Source: Arthrobacter sp. 24S4-2 (GTDB lineage: Bacteria; Actinomycetota; Actinomycetes; Actinomycetales; Micrococcaceae). Taken from it: 64,000 nt of DNA. Below are positions 18,503 to 28,100 of this stretch, in pieces; the first letter of the stretch is position 1; the number at the start of each line of letters is the position of its first letter. The DNA lies in the NCBI RefSeq assembly GCF_005280255.1, contig NZ_CP040018.1, positions 620,001 to 684,000 on the forward strand, written 5' to 3'. The position numbers and the translations under genes are program-made. The notes under the pieces are model-generated. The model searched no databases, was not told where the DNA came from, and worked only from the letters and a program-made list of their open reading frames with translations.

Positions 18503-19153
18503 ATGCTGGAACAGACAATCCTTGACCAATTGTGGAACTTCGATGATCCCGCCGGATCGGAAGCCCGTTTCCGGGCGGCTGTTGACGGCGGAAAATACGA
18601 CGCCGACGAACAGGCCGAGCTCGCGACGCAGCTGGGGCGGGCCATCGGACTGCAGGGCCGCTACGAGGAAGCCGATGCGCTCCTGGATGCGGTCGATGCC
18701 GACGAGCCAACCGTGGCCGTCCGGGTACTGCTGGAACGCGGCCGCCTGCTGAACTCGAGCGGCCATGCTGCGATGGCCGTGCCGCTCTTTGAACAGGCAG
18801 CTGAGCTGGCCGACCACCTCAGCGAGGAATTCCTTGCTGTTGATGCGCTGCACATGCTGGCGATCGCGGACTCCGCACACGCCGAATCCTGGACCCGCAG
18901 CGCCCTCGAGTACGCCTCCACGGTGCACGATCCGCGGACAAAACGCTGGATGGTCTCGCTGCACAACAACCTAGGCTGGACGCTGCACCAGGCCGGACGT
19001 TTCACCGAGGCCCTGGTGGAGTTCCAGCTGGCCGAGCAGTGGGCGGAACGCGTCGGCACGCCCCAGCAGCAGGAATGGGCCCGGGAAGCAATCGACGAGT
19101 GCGAGCACTCGCTCGCTGCCGGGCTGACCGCACAAACACAACGAAAGGCATAG
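18503..19153 (+). CDS. Tetratricopeptide-repeat protein
   Basis: A 216-residue helical protein with at least three TPR-like units: RAIGLQGRYEEADALLDAVDA, RGRLLNSSGHAAMAVPLFEQAAELA and LHNNLGWTLHQAGRFTEALVEFQLAEQWAE. TPR proteins are interaction scaffolds; the partner is unknown. The start has a clear CAGGAGCAGG ribosome site. It lies between the DUF1990 gene and the ABM-domain gene on the same strand with short gaps, so it is probably co-transcribed with the latter. Confidence 0.8.
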   Translation: MLEQTILDQLWNFDDPAGSEARFRAAVDGGKYDADEQAELATQLGRAIGLQGRYEEADALLDAVDADEPTVAVRVLLERGRLLNSSGHAAMAVPLFEQAAELADHLSEEFLAVDALHMLAIADSAHAESWTRSALEYASTVHDPRTKRWMVSLHNNLGWTLHQAGRFTEALVEFQLAEQWAERVGTPQQQEWAREAIDECEHSLAAGLTAQTQRKA

Positions 19154-19158
19154 CCCCC

Positions 19159-19476
19159 GTGATTTTTATTGTCGTCAAATTCAAGGTCAAACCGGACTGG
19201 TCGGATAAGTGGCTGGGCCTGGTGGAGGACTTTACCCGGGCCACGCGGCAGGAACCCGGCAACCTGTGGTTCGACTGGTCCCGGAGCGTGGAGGACGCCA
19301 ACGAGTTTGTGCTCGTCGAGGCCTTCAGGGACGACGCCGCCGGAGACCACGTCGACAGCGCCCACTTCCAGAAGGCCATGGCGGACATGCCGCAGGCGCT
19401 CGCCGAAACACCGCGCATCATCAGCCGACAGCTCGACGGTGACGGCTGGGACAGCATGGGCGAACTCACCATCTGA
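19159..19476 (+). CDS. Antibiotic-biosynthesis-monooxygenase (ABM) domain protein
   Basis: A 105-residue dimeric alpha-beta ABM/YgiN-type protein: IFIVVKFKVKPDWSDKWLGLVEDFTRATRQEPGNLWFDWSRS, then FVLVEAFRDDAAGDHVDSAHFQKAM. The GTG start at 19159 is only 5 nt past the TPR gene stop, so translation is coupled. ABM proteins include quinol monooxygenases and stress proteins; there is no evidence of antibiotic synthesis nearby. Confidence 0.82.
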   Translation: MIFIVVKFKVKPDWSDKWLGLVEDFTRATRQEPGNLWFDWSRSVEDANEFVLVEAFRDDAAGDHVDSAHFQKAMADMPQALAETPRIISRQLDGDGWDSMGELTI

Positions 19477-19500
19477 GCCCGTCGGTTACGGCGCAATCGA

Positions 19501-19506
19501 TACCAT
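19501..19506 (+). promoter_or_regulatory. Probable -10 box, leaderless DUF503 gene
   Basis: TACCAT ends 6 nt before the ATG at 19513, with no ribosome site. Confidence 0.45.
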
Positions 19507-19512
19507 TAATCC

Positions 19513-19806
19513 ATGTGGATCGGATGGATTGAGTTCGACATCCTTCTGGGCGACGTTCATAGCCTCAAGGAGAAGCGTTCTGTGGTGCGGCCTCTGCTGG
19601 CGGAGCTGAAGCGGCGCTTCGAGGTGTCCGTGGCCGAAGTCGGTGACCACGAGCAGTATCGGCGGACGCAACTGGGCGCCGGCCTGGTGGCAGCCGACCG
19701 GGCCCACATCGTGGAGGTGCTCACCGCCGTCGAACGCTTCGTGGCCTACCGTCCCGAACTTGAGCTCCTCAGTGCCCGCCAACGGGAGCTCCGCAGCGAC
19801 GACTGA
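19513..19806 (+). CDS. DUF503 family protein
   Basis: A 97-residue protein with the DUF503/YlxP signature: IGWIEFDILLGDVHSLKEKRSVVRPLLAELKRRFEVSVAEVG, then LGAGLVAADRAHIVEVLTAVERFV. In Bacillus the relative YlxP is a ribosome-associated protein; the actinobacterial role is unproven. The start codon lies 6 nt after TACCAT, a leaderless layout. The first palindromic repeat begins 3 nt after the stop codon. Confidence 0.85.
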   Translation: MWIGWIEFDILLGDVHSLKEKRSVVRPLLAELKRRFEVSVAEVGDHEQYRRTQLGAGLVAADRAHIVEVLTAVERFVAYRPELELLSARQRELRSDD

Positions 19807-19809
19807 CCC

Positions 19810-19875
19810 CCCATCGACTGCTCCGTAACCGCCCTACTGAGTCCTCAAAACGGCAGTTACGGAGCAGTCGATGGG
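19810..19875. repeat. Palindromic repeat, copy 1
   Basis: Perfect 20-nt arms (19810-19829 and 19856-19875) enclose a loop with GCC/GGC extending the stem. The right half matches, in opposite orientation, the left half of the repeat at 20874-20929 (CCTCAAAACGGCAGTTACGG and onward). Confidence 0.85.
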
Positions 19876-19926
19876 CCTTGTGGATAACTTCTGCGGGCTC
19901 AGGCGGCATTCTGCTCTCATGAACCC

Positions 19927-20887
19927 ATGAAGACCGCACGTCCGCTGCCGGATGATTTACAGGATCGACCCTTCACCGTGGTGGACGCAGCGCGCGCCGG
20001 GGTGTCGCGCAAGCGGCTGCGGCACCGCAGCCTGCATCGCACGGGCAAGGGGATCCGATCGGCAAGCCCGACGGCGGAGCTCCCCTTGAGCATCAGGGTG
20101 CGGCCTTTCATTGAGGTCAACGAGCGATGCGCCGCATCGCACCTCACCGCGGCGGAACTCCTCGTGTTGCCGCGACGTCGGCAGAAGGGATCGCCGGATA
20201 TGTTTCATGTCATCAGGCCTGAGGGCGAGGCCCACCTGAATCGGCCGCATGTCATCGTGCACCGGATGAAGCTGTTCAGCGACGAGGTCACCACAGTCAA
20301 CGGGATCCCCGTAACCACTCCGGAGCGGACCTGGCTGGACATGGCGGAAATGCTGTCAGTCGACGAGCTTGTGGCCATCGGGGACAGCTGTGTTCGGATG
20401 CCGCGGGCGGCCTTCGAGGACAGGGGACATGCCGCTGTGCAGTCTGGATGATCTTCAGCGGATGATCGACAGGCATAAGGGGAAGCGCGGTCTGCGCAAG
20501 GCCAAGGCAGCGATCAAACTCATCCGGTTGGGCTCGGATTCGCCCCAGGAGACCCTCCTTCGCCTGGCGATGATCAGGGCCGGGCTGCCGGAACCGGAAC
20601 TCAACGTCCCGATTATTTCAGAGGACGGTGCCAGGCATCACGAGCCGGACCTTTCCTACCGGAAGTACAAAGTCGGGATCGAGTACGAAGGTGAGCACCA
20701 CGGGGATGAAGGCCAGGTTGTCCGGGACATCGCCCGTTCTGAGACGTACGGAGCCCTCGGCTGGACGGAAGTCCGCATCTCCAAACGCCACATGTTCAAC
20801 GATGCGAAGCCCGCAGTGTCCAAAGTCCGTGCGGCCTTGGTCCAAGCCGGATGGCGGCCCCGACCTCAAAGAACGATTGCTCCGTAA
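19927..20887 (+). pseudogene. AbiEi/DUF559-like (putative type IV TA or Vsr-fold) protein, frameshifted
   Basis: Two frames together make one typical protein of about 319 residues. Frame 1 (19927-20451) has a basic winged-helix-like head (FTVVDAARAGVSRKRLRHRS) and the middle part to TTPERTWLDMAEMLSVDELVAIGD. Frame 2 then gives SLDDLQRMIDRHKGKRG and a Vsr/DUF559-like core, EPDLSYRKYKVGIEYEGEHH, to its end. Removing one G from the G4 run at 20423-20426 joins them (FEDRDMPLCSLDDL). Such proteins are often called AbiEi-family antitoxins, but no toxin gene is next to it. The stop codon lies inside repeat copy 2, and the gene is bracketed by inverted repeat copies. Confidence 0.75.
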
Positions 20888-20929
20888 CTGCCGTTTTGAG
20901 GGTTCAAAAGGGCGATTACGGAGCAATCG
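20874..20929. repeat. Palindromic repeat, copy 2 (inverted relative to copy 1)
   Basis: Perfect 14-nt outer arms (20874-20887 and 20916-20929) continue inward with TGCC/GGC and TTTTGA/TCAAAA pairs to a 4-nt loop. The left arm contains the TAA stop of the frameshifted AbiEi-like gene, and the repeat ends 14 bp before the purL stop codon, so it may also serve as a terminator for both convergent genes. Confidence 0.85.
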
Positions 20930-20943
20930 ATGGAGCAGGAGGC

Positions 20944-23262
20944 CTAGCCGAAGTACTTCGGCAGGGTGGCCTCGTGGGCTTCGCGGAGCGAATCAAGCGA
21001 CAGGGTGTCCACGCCGTTGATCTCCAGCTGGCCGCTGGCCGCGTCCACCACACCGATCCGGACGTGTGCGAACCCGCGGGCGGTGCACATATCCGTAAAG
21101 CGGACTTCCTCGGAGCGCGGGACGCCCACGACGGCGCGGCCCTGCGACTCGGAGAACAGCGCCGTGAACAGGTCCACGCCGTCGCGGTCCATGACGTCCT
21201 GCAGGGCGATCCGGGCACCCACGCCGTAGCGCAGCGAGGACTCCACCAGGGCTGCCGCGAGGCCGCCTTCGGAGAGGTCGTGGGCCGAATCCACCATGCC
21301 GTCGCGGGAAGCGTTGATCAGGATTTCACCCAGGGCGCGTTCGGCGGCGAGGTCAACCTTAGGCGGAAGCCCGCCGAGGTGTCCGCGCATATTGGACCAT
21401 TCCGAGCCGTCCAGTTCCGCGGCGGTGGTGCCCAGCAGGTAGATAGCCTGGCCGTCTTCGCGCCAGCCCGACGGCGTGCGGCGGGCGACGTCGTCGAGCT
21501 TGCCCAACACTGCCACCACGGGGGAGGGGTGGATGGGGGTGGTGCCGGTCTGGTTGTACAGCGAGACGTTGCCGCCGGTGACCGGGATGCCCAGTTCCAT
21601 GCAGGCGTCCGACAGGCCGCGGATGGCTTCGGCGAGCTGCCACATGACATCCGGATCCTCGGGGGAACCGAAGTTCAGGCAGTCGCTGACGGCCATCGGC
21701 ACGGCGCCGGAGGTGGCGACGTTGCGGTACGCCTCGGCCAGTGCCAGCTGTGCGCCGTGGTACGGGTCGAGGTACGTATAGCGGCCGTTGGCGTCGGTGG
21801 CCAGGGCAACACCCAGACCGGTTTCCTCGTCCACGCGGACCACGCCCGCATCGTCCGGGAACGCCAGTGCGGTGTTGCCGCCGACGTAGCGGTCGTACTG
21901 GTTGGTGATCCAGGACTTGCTGCACATGTTCGGCGAGGCAACGAGCTCGGTGACGGCAGCGGCCAGTTCCGCGGGGGCGGAGGGACGGCCGGCGTCCTGC
22001 ACTGATCCAGTGAAGGAATCGGCCTGGAGGGCGTCCTGCCACTCGGGGCGGGCATACGGACGGTTGTAGACCGGACCGTCGTGGGCAACAGTGCGCGGGT
22101 CGACGTCGACGATGACTTCGCCTTCCCACGTGATGATCAGGCGGCCGGTGTCGGTCACCTCGCCCAGCCAGGAGTACTCCACGGCCCACTTGTCCATGAC
22201 CGCTTCAAACGCGGCGATGTTCTCGGGGGTGACCACGGCCATCATCCGTTCCTGCGACTCGGACATCAGGATTTCGCCGGGGGTCAGGGTAGGGTCGCGG
22301 AGCAGGACGGAGGTCAGCTCGACCTCCATGCCGCCGTCGCCGTTGGAGGCGAGCTCGGACGTGGCGCAGGAAATGCCTGCCGCGCCCAGGTCCTGGATGC
22401 CTTCAACGAGGGAACCCTTGAACAGCTCCAGGCAGCACTCGATCAGGACCTTCTCGGCGAAGGGGTCGCCCACCTGGACGGCGGGGCGCTTGGACGGCTT
22501 GGTGTCGTCGAAGGACTCCGAGGCCAGCACGGAGGCGCCGCCGATGCCGTCGCCGCCGGTGCGTGCACCGAACAGCACCACCTTGTTGCCCTTGCCGGAG
22601 GCGTTGGCGAGGCGGATGTCCTCGTGGCGCATGACGCCGACAGCCAGCGCATTGACCAGCGGGTTGCCCTGGTACACGGAATCGAAGACCATTTCGCCGC
22701 CGATGTTGGGCAGGCCCAGGGAGTTTCCGTAGCCGCCAATGCCGGCAACGGCACCGTGCATGACGCGTGCGGTGTCCGGGTGGTCGATGGCGCCGAAGCG
22801 CAGCGGATCCATCACGGCTACCGGGCGGGCGCCCATGGAGATGATGTCGCGGACGATGCCGCCGATGCCGGTTGCGGCACCCTGGTAGGGCTCAACGAAC
22901 GACGGCGAGTTGTGGGACTCGATCTTGAACGTCACGGCCCAGCCGTCGCCCAGGTTGGTGACGCCGGCGTTTTCGCCGATGCCCACCAGCATGTCCTTCT
23001 TCATCTCGTCGGTCACCTTTTCGCCGAACTGGCGCAGGTGGTTCTTCGAGGACTTGTAGGAGCAGTGCTCGCTCCACATCACGGAGTACATGGCGAGTTC
23101 GGCGCCGGTCGGGCGGCGGCCCAGGACCTTGACCACTTCATCAAACTCGTTCTGCTTCAGGCCCAGCTCGGCCCAGGGGAGTTCGGTGTCCGGGGTCTTG
23201 GCAGCGTTCTCGACCGTGTCGATGTTGAACTTCCGGCCGACGGTTTCAGCTGAGGTACTCAC
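20944..23262 (-). CDS. purL: Phosphoribosylformylglycinamidine synthase subunit II
   Basis: A 772-residue small-type PurL, the FGAM synthase core that uses ATP and PurQ-supplied ammonia to convert FGAR to FGAM. Signatures include SEHCSYKSSKNHLRQF, FKIESHNSPSFVEPYQGAATGIGGIVRDI, NIGGEMVFD, ESQERMMAVV and the late DLSEGGLAAALVESSL. The GTG start at 23262 overlaps the purQ stop (GTGA) and gives the family N-terminus MSTSAETVGRKFNIDTVE. It is the last gene of the purS-purQ-purL operon. Confidence 0.96.
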   Translation of the reverse strand: MSTSAETVGRKFNIDTVENAAKTPDTELPWAELGLKQNEFDEVVKVLGRRPTGAELAMYSVMWSEHCSYKSSKNHLRQFGEKVTDEMKKDMLVGIGENAGVTNLGDGWAVTFKIESHNSPSFVEPYQGAATGIGGIVRDIISMGARPVAVMDPLRFGAIDHPDTARVMHGAVAGIGGYGNSLGLPNIGGEMVFDSVYQGNPLVNALAVGVMRHEDIRLANASGKGNKVVLFGARTGGDGIGGASVLASESFDDTKPSKRPAVQVGDPFAEKVLIECCLELFKGSLVEGIQDLGAAGISCATSELASNGDGGMEVELTSVLLRDPTLTPGEILMSESQERMMAVVTPENIAAFEAVMDKWAVEYSWLGEVTDTGRLIITWEGEVIVDVDPRTVAHDGPVYNRPYARPEWQDALQADSFTGSVQDAGRPSAPAELAAAVTELVASPNMCSKSWITNQYDRYVGGNTALAFPDDAGVVRVDEETGLGVALATDANGRYTYLDPYHGAQLALAEAYRNVATSGAVPMAVSDCLNFGSPEDPDVMWQLAEAIRGLSDACMELGIPVTGGNVSLYNQTGTTPIHPSPVVAVLGKLDDVARRTPSGWREDGQAIYLLGTTAAELDGSEWSNMRGHLGGLPPKVDLAAERALGEILINASRDGMVDSAHDLSEGGLAAALVESSLRYGVGARIALQDVMDRDGVDLFTALFSESQGRAVVGVPRSEEVRFTDMCTARGFAHVRIGVVDAASGQLEINGVDTLSLDSLREAHEATLPKYFG

Positions 23263-24032
23263 TTGGCGCCTCCCACAATCTTGTTCAGGACGGAGGTGAA
23301 GAATCCGAGGCCATCGGTGTCTGAGCCGCCGATTCCATCGAGGGATGCCGGGCCGAACCCGGGTTCCACAGCGTGCTCGGGGTGCGGCATGAGGCCTACG
23401 ACGTTGCCCGCGGCGTTGGAGATGCCGGCGATGTCGCGGCGGGAGCCGTTCGGGTTGAAACCGACGTAGCGGAACACCACGCGGCCTTCCGCTTCGAGGG
23501 CGTCCAGGGTCTTTTCGTCGGCGATGTACTGGCCGTCCTGGTTCTTCAGCGGCACGGTGATTTCCTGGCCGGCAGCGTAGTCGCTGGTCCAGGCCGTGCT
23601 GTTGTTCTCCACGCGGAGGACCTGGTCGCGGCACATGAATTTCAGGTGGTCGTTCTTGATCATCGAGCCGGGCAGCAGGTGCGACTCGGTGAGGATCTGG
23701 AAGCCGTTGCAGATGCCCAGGACAGGCAGCCTGGCGTCCGAGTTGGCCGCATCGATGATTTTGGACATTAGCGGCGCGAAGCGCGCGATGGCGCCGGCGC
23801 GGAGGTAGTCCCCGTAGGAGAAACCGCCCGGGATCACGACGGCGTCGACGTCACTGAGGGTGGCGTCCGCGTGCCAGAGTGCCACGGGAGTGGCGCCTGC
23901 CAGGCGGACGGCGCGGGCGGCGTCGCGGTCGTCAAGGGTTCCTGGGAAGGTGACGACGCCGATGCGGGCGCCGGCTAAACGCGGGTTGGCCGCGACAGCG
24001 ACCGCCTCGCCAATCAAGGGAAGTTCAGTCAT
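23259..24032 (-). CDS. purQ: Phosphoribosylformylglycinamidine synthase subunit I (glutaminase)
   Basis: A 257-residue class I glutamine amidotransferase that makes ammonia for PurL. The catalytic Cys is in VLGICNGFQIL (about residue 106), and the His/Glu pair is in GLMPHPEHAVEP. IPGGFSYGDYLRAGAIA forms the oxyanion and binding region. It starts one base after the purS stop and overlaps purL by 4 nt, which fits the equimolar PurS-PurQ-PurL complex. Confidence 0.96.
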   Translation of the reverse strand: MTELPLIGEAVAVAANPRLAGARIGVVTFPGTLDDRDAARAVRLAGATPVALWHADATLSDVDAVVIPGGFSYGDYLRAGAIARFAPLMSKIIDAANSDARLPVLGICNGFQILTESHLLPGSMIKNDHLKFMCRDQVLRVENNSTAWTSDYAAGQEITVPLKNQDGQYIADEKTLDALEAEGRVVFRYVGFNPNGSRRDIAGISNAAGNVVGLMPHPEHAVEPGFGPASLDGIGGSDTDGLGFFTSVLNKIVGGAK

Positions 24033-24033
24033 C

Positions 24034-24285
24034 TCAGGCCTCGACGACCTCGACGTTGACGACGTCCTCGATCACGGGGTTGGACAGCAGGGTTTCGGCT
24101 GCTTCACGGGCCTGGGCCAGGATTGCATCGGTCACCTCGCCGTCAACGGTCAGTTCAAATCGCTTGCCCTGGCGGACAGAGCTGAAGCTGGTGAAACCCA
24201 AGCGGGGAAGTGCACCCACGATGGCCTTCCCCTGCGGGTCCAGAATCTCGGGCTTGGGCATGACGTCGACAACGATCCGGGGCAT
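24034..24285 (-). CDS. purS: Phosphoribosylformylglycinamidine synthase subunit PurS
   Basis: An 83-residue PurS that bridges PurQ and PurL. The family pattern is complete: VVDVMPKPEILDPQGKAIVGALPRLGF, VRQGKRFELTVDG and LLSNPVIEDVVNVEV. The ATG has AGGAGT upstream. First gene of the operon; the 263-bp gap to the divergent small gene at 24549 holds its promoter. I see no known purine riboswitch there. Confidence 0.95.
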   Translation of the reverse strand: MPRIVVDVMPKPEILDPQGKAIVGALPRLGFTSFSSVRQGKRFELTVDGEVTDAILAQAREAAETLLSNPVIEDVVNVEVVEA

Positions 24286-24536
24286 CCGGTAACTCCTGTG
24301 CGTGAGCGTTGGGTAAGGGCGCCGCGGAGTGGTGCCGTCTCACGCTTGTCTGCTGCTGCATTTACAGCCCTGCGGACTCCAAACATAAGACAGCGGAAAG
24401 AGCGCTCCGCGAGCTTGCATGCCCATTCTACCGGCCGCAGTGCGTCAAGCCGCATTCGCCGGTTGACTGTGAATTGGGGCACTCGCCGCGGAGGTGGAGC
24501 GCGACGCCGGCTCTGGTGGCATGCTGGTCCGCTGAG

Positions 24537-24542
24537 TAGGAT
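24537..24542 (+). promoter_or_regulatory. Probable -10 box, leaderless small gene
   Basis: TAGGAT ends 6 nt before the ATG at 24549. Confidence 0.45.
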
Positions 24543-24548
24543 TGCGGC

Positions 24549-24734
24549 ATGGCTCAGAAACCGAAATCCGTGCTTCTACCGGTAATGGCCGCTGCAGTTT
24601 TTGCGGGCCTGGGCCGAATGGTGATGCAGAAGATCAAAGCCGACCGGGCGGCCCGGGCAACGAATGTGGCCGGCCCCATTGATGAGAAGACCCGCGCCTG
24701 GATCAGCGAAGTGGTCCGCACCCCGCGCCAGTAG
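24549..24734 (+). CDS. Small conserved hypothetical protein
   Basis: A 61-residue protein with one weakly hydrophobic segment near the N-terminus (SVLLPVMAAAVFAGLGRMV) and a basic, then acidic tail with PIDEKTRAWISEVVRTPR. It may be a membrane-associated peptide. Function unknown. The leaderless start layout and good codon bias support it as a real gene. Confidence 0.65.
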   Translation: MAQKPKSVLLPVMAAAVFAGLGRMVMQKIKADRAARATNVAGPIDEKTRAWISEVVRTPRQ

Positions 24735-25108
24735 CCGGCTCGGGTAACAACGCCGCACGTGCCCTAGCCGCACGTGCCGCCGGCGGGCAGGTCCCTTTAT
24801 TCTGCGCCTAAGACCATGAGGGGCCCATGAGGTGACCCGGCGCAGGTGCTTAAGACCGGTCTAAAACCGAAATGGCGGGCTGGCGGGAAACCGCCTGCCC
24901 GCTCTTTTTGCGCCCGGCGGAGACAGGCCCAGGACAAAATCAATTCGATGTTTGTGTCCTATGTCATATTCACCTATCACTCTGTACTGTTTGACTCGGC
25001 TGGTCTCGCCGAATGACAGGATCTGTTACTTCGGCTGCCGTCTTCCCAGCTGACCGAGACCGGCCGCACACCGCCGGACCCGTACCTCATGAAAGGTTTC
25101 AGTCGCTC
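24735..25108. other. 374-bp gap: structured RNA segment, terminator, protease promoter
   Basis: Around 24800-24860 the sequence can fold with GCGCC/GGCGC closing a structure that contains CATG-AGGGGCC-CATG. A clear terminator follows (24875-24908). The rest up to the protease start is AT-richer than the surroundings (24940-25000) and should hold the protease promoter. The structured part may be the 3' end of the small-gene transcript or a separate RNA. Confidence 0.4.
24875..24908 (+). terminator. Rho-independent terminator
   Basis: A 12-nt arm pair (24875-24886 with 24891-24902; GCGGGC and GCGG paired around a mismatch), GAAA tetraloop, then TCTTTTT. Confidence 0.85.
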
Positions 25109-28100
25109 GTGAAATCAAAAGGAATAAGCCTTGTCCGGGCCGGGGGGCTCCGGAAGGCTGCAGCGTTGGCCGTGGGCCTCCCGCTGCTGCTCACCTCCGT
25201 TCCAGTAGGACCCGCTACCGCGGCGCCGGCTGGACCCAGCGCGGCAGTACAGGCCAAGAACGTCAACCCGTCCGACTACAAGGACGGCCGCTACATTGTG
25301 GTCCTGGCCGAGGAAGCGGCAGCCGCCTATGAAGGTGGAACCGGGGGCCTCGCGGCCACCAAACCGCAACAGGGGCGCAAACTTGACGCCGGTAGCCCGG
25401 AGTTCAAGGCCTACGACGCCCACCTGCGCCAGTCGCAGCGCGACGTCGCGGCCAAACATTCGGCAAAGCCCGCGAAGCAATACACCGCGGCACTCAACGG
25501 GTTCGTGGCCCAGCTCACCGCAAGCCAGGCCACCGAGCTGGCCAAGGACAGCAAAGTCCTGATGGTCGCACCGGACGTTGAAAACGCTCCGGACTACACC
25601 ACCACCGACTTCCTTAAACTCACCGGGGCCAACGGTTCCTGGGCCACGCAGTTTGGCGGACAGGAAAATGCGGGCAAGGGCGCAGTGGTTGGGGTCATCG
25701 ACTCCGGCTACGCCCCGGACAATCCCTTCCTGCAGGGCGATGCCGTGGCTCCGCTCAGCAACAACGGCAAGGGAAACGCCAAGGGCAAAGCCGAAATGGG
25801 CGTCCCGTACCGGACCAAGGACGGCAAGATCGCCATGCTCAAGTCGGACGGCACCACGTTCGAAGGCGAGTGCCAGCAGGGCATCGAATCCGGCGCGGCC
25901 TTTGACGGCAGCGCCTGCAACTCGAAGGTGATCAGCGCCAGGTACTTCGCCGACTCCTTCCTCCAGTACGTGGCCCCGGAGCACCGCGCCCCGGAGGAAC
26001 TCATCTCCCCGGTGGACGTGGGAAGCCACGGCACCCACACCGCCACCACAGCCGCCGGCAACGCCAACGTGGAGCAGGTCATCGACGGCGCCAGCTTCGG
26101 CAAGAGCTCCGGCGTCGCCCCGGCCGCCAAGGTGGCCGTATACAAAGTGTGCTGGGAGGACGATGACCCCAACACCGGCGGCTGCTACTCCTCGGCTTCC
26201 GTGGAAGCGGTCGACGCCGCGATCAAAGACGGCGTGGACGTCCTGAACTACTCCATCTCGGGCAACACCAACAGCACCACCGACCCGGTTGCCCTGGCGT
26301 TCCTGAACGCCGCAGCGGCCGGCATTTTCGTCTCGGCGTCGGCCGGCAACTCCGGTCCCGCCGCCTCCACAGTGAACCACGCCTCGCCGTGGCTGACCAC
26401 TGTGGCAGCCTCCACGTTCCCGAGCGATCTGCTGGGCACAGTGAAGGTCTCCGACGGCACTATGTTCCGCGGCGCCTCCATCATGAAAACCGAGGTCAAG
26501 GACGCTCCAGCGGTCATCGCAGCCGACGCTGCAGCGGCTGACGCTCCCACGGCTCCGAACCTCTGTGGCCCGGGAACCCTGGACGCCGCCAAGGTCAGCG
26601 GCAAGGTTGTTGTGTGCGACCGCGGCGTTGTGGACCGCACGGCGAAGAGCCTTGAAGTCCAGTCGAAGGGCGGACTGGGCATGATCCTGGTCAACCTGAC
26701 GTCGAGTTCCGAAGACGCTGACAACCACGTGGTGCCCACCGTCCACGTCAATGCGCCCAAGAGCCTGGAGCTGAAGTCCAAGCTCGCAGCCAATCCTGCC
26801 CTCACTGTCAGCCTCGTCAAAGGCGACCTCACCGGTGGGCCTCTCGCGCCGGCACCCCAAGTGGCCGGTTTCTCCTCCCGCGGACCAAGCCTGGCCGCCG
26901 GGGGCGACCTCCTGAAGCCGGATATCTCCGCGCCCGGCGTCAACGTCCTGGCCGGTGTGTCCACGATCGGCAGCAACGGCGCGCAGTTCGGCTTTATGTC
27001 AGGCACGTCCATGGCTGCACCGCACATCGCAGGATTCGGTGCACTGGTGCTCAGCAAACAGCCCAAGTGGTCACCGGCCATGGTCAAGTCCGCCATGATG
27101 ACCACCGCCTACCCGCTGGTCAACGTCGACGGAACGCCCAACCTGAACCCGTTCGAAGGAGGCGCCGGGCACATTGACTCCACCCGCGTGCTGGATCCGG
27201 GGCTGGTGTACAACTCGGACATCAAGCAATGGAATGCCTTCCTCAACGGGCAAGGCGTCGACACCGGAAACCGCAAGGCCGGCACCCTGGCGGCGCGCGA
27301 CCTCAACGTCCCCTCCATTGCGCTTGGCAGCCTGGTTGGCGAGATCAAGGTCAAGCGGACGCTGACGGCCCTGGTTCCCGGGACGTACAAGGCCGAGGTC
27401 AACCTGCCTGGCTTTGACGTCCGCGTTGAACCGGCAGTCCTCGATTTCAAGAAGGCAGGCACGAGCCTCGACGTCACCATCACGGTCAAGAGCGTCGGCG
27501 CACCGACGGGCAAGTTCACCACCGGCACCCTGACATGGAAGGGCCCGCGCACTGTCAGCTCTCCGATGGCCGTGCGTCCGGTAGATGCCCAGATTGCGCC
27601 GTCCTTCTCCTTCAGCTCCGCCACCGGAACAGGCAGCGGGAGCCTGGACCTGGTCTCAGGCTCCGATTCGCCTCTCGCCGTGGGCATCGAGGGGCTCGCG
27701 CCCCTGTCCGAGACAGCCGTCACCAAGACGCCCGGCGCCTTTGCGGCCGCAAATGACGAGCACAACGCGGTGGTCAAGGTGACCGTGCCCTCGGGTGCCA
27801 AGTTTGCCCGGCTCGGAATCCAGGCGGCGTCCGAGGACGTCGACTGGGACATGGTGGTCTACGCGCCGGACGGCAGCGGGAATCTCGTGGCCACGCAGGT
27901 GGCGACGTCGTCGGCCAGCGAGTTCCTGGACCTGGAATCGCCGCGTGAGGGGACGTATTACCTCGTGGCCAATCTGTACTCCACCCCGGACAATGGGGCC
28001 GCCTCGGCGCGGATCCAGGCTGTTTCGTTCAACGGGGATGCAGGAAACCTGACCGTCAACCCGAATCCGATCGTCGCCCCGAACGGCACAGCCACCACGG

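Noticed and set aside
19927..20887. Complete type IV toxin-antitoxin or AbiE phage-defence system
   Set aside because: Only one AbiEi-like frame is present, it is shifted, and no AbiEii-type toxin gene is next to it.
20851..23253. Long plus-strand frames opposite purL
   Set aside because: They are antisense shadows of a fully supported PurL; composition is Ala/Gly/His-rich without domains.
25115..26860. 581-codon minus-strand frame opposite subtilase 1
   Set aside because: It lies over the intact catalytic domain and has no motif; a GC-bias artefact.
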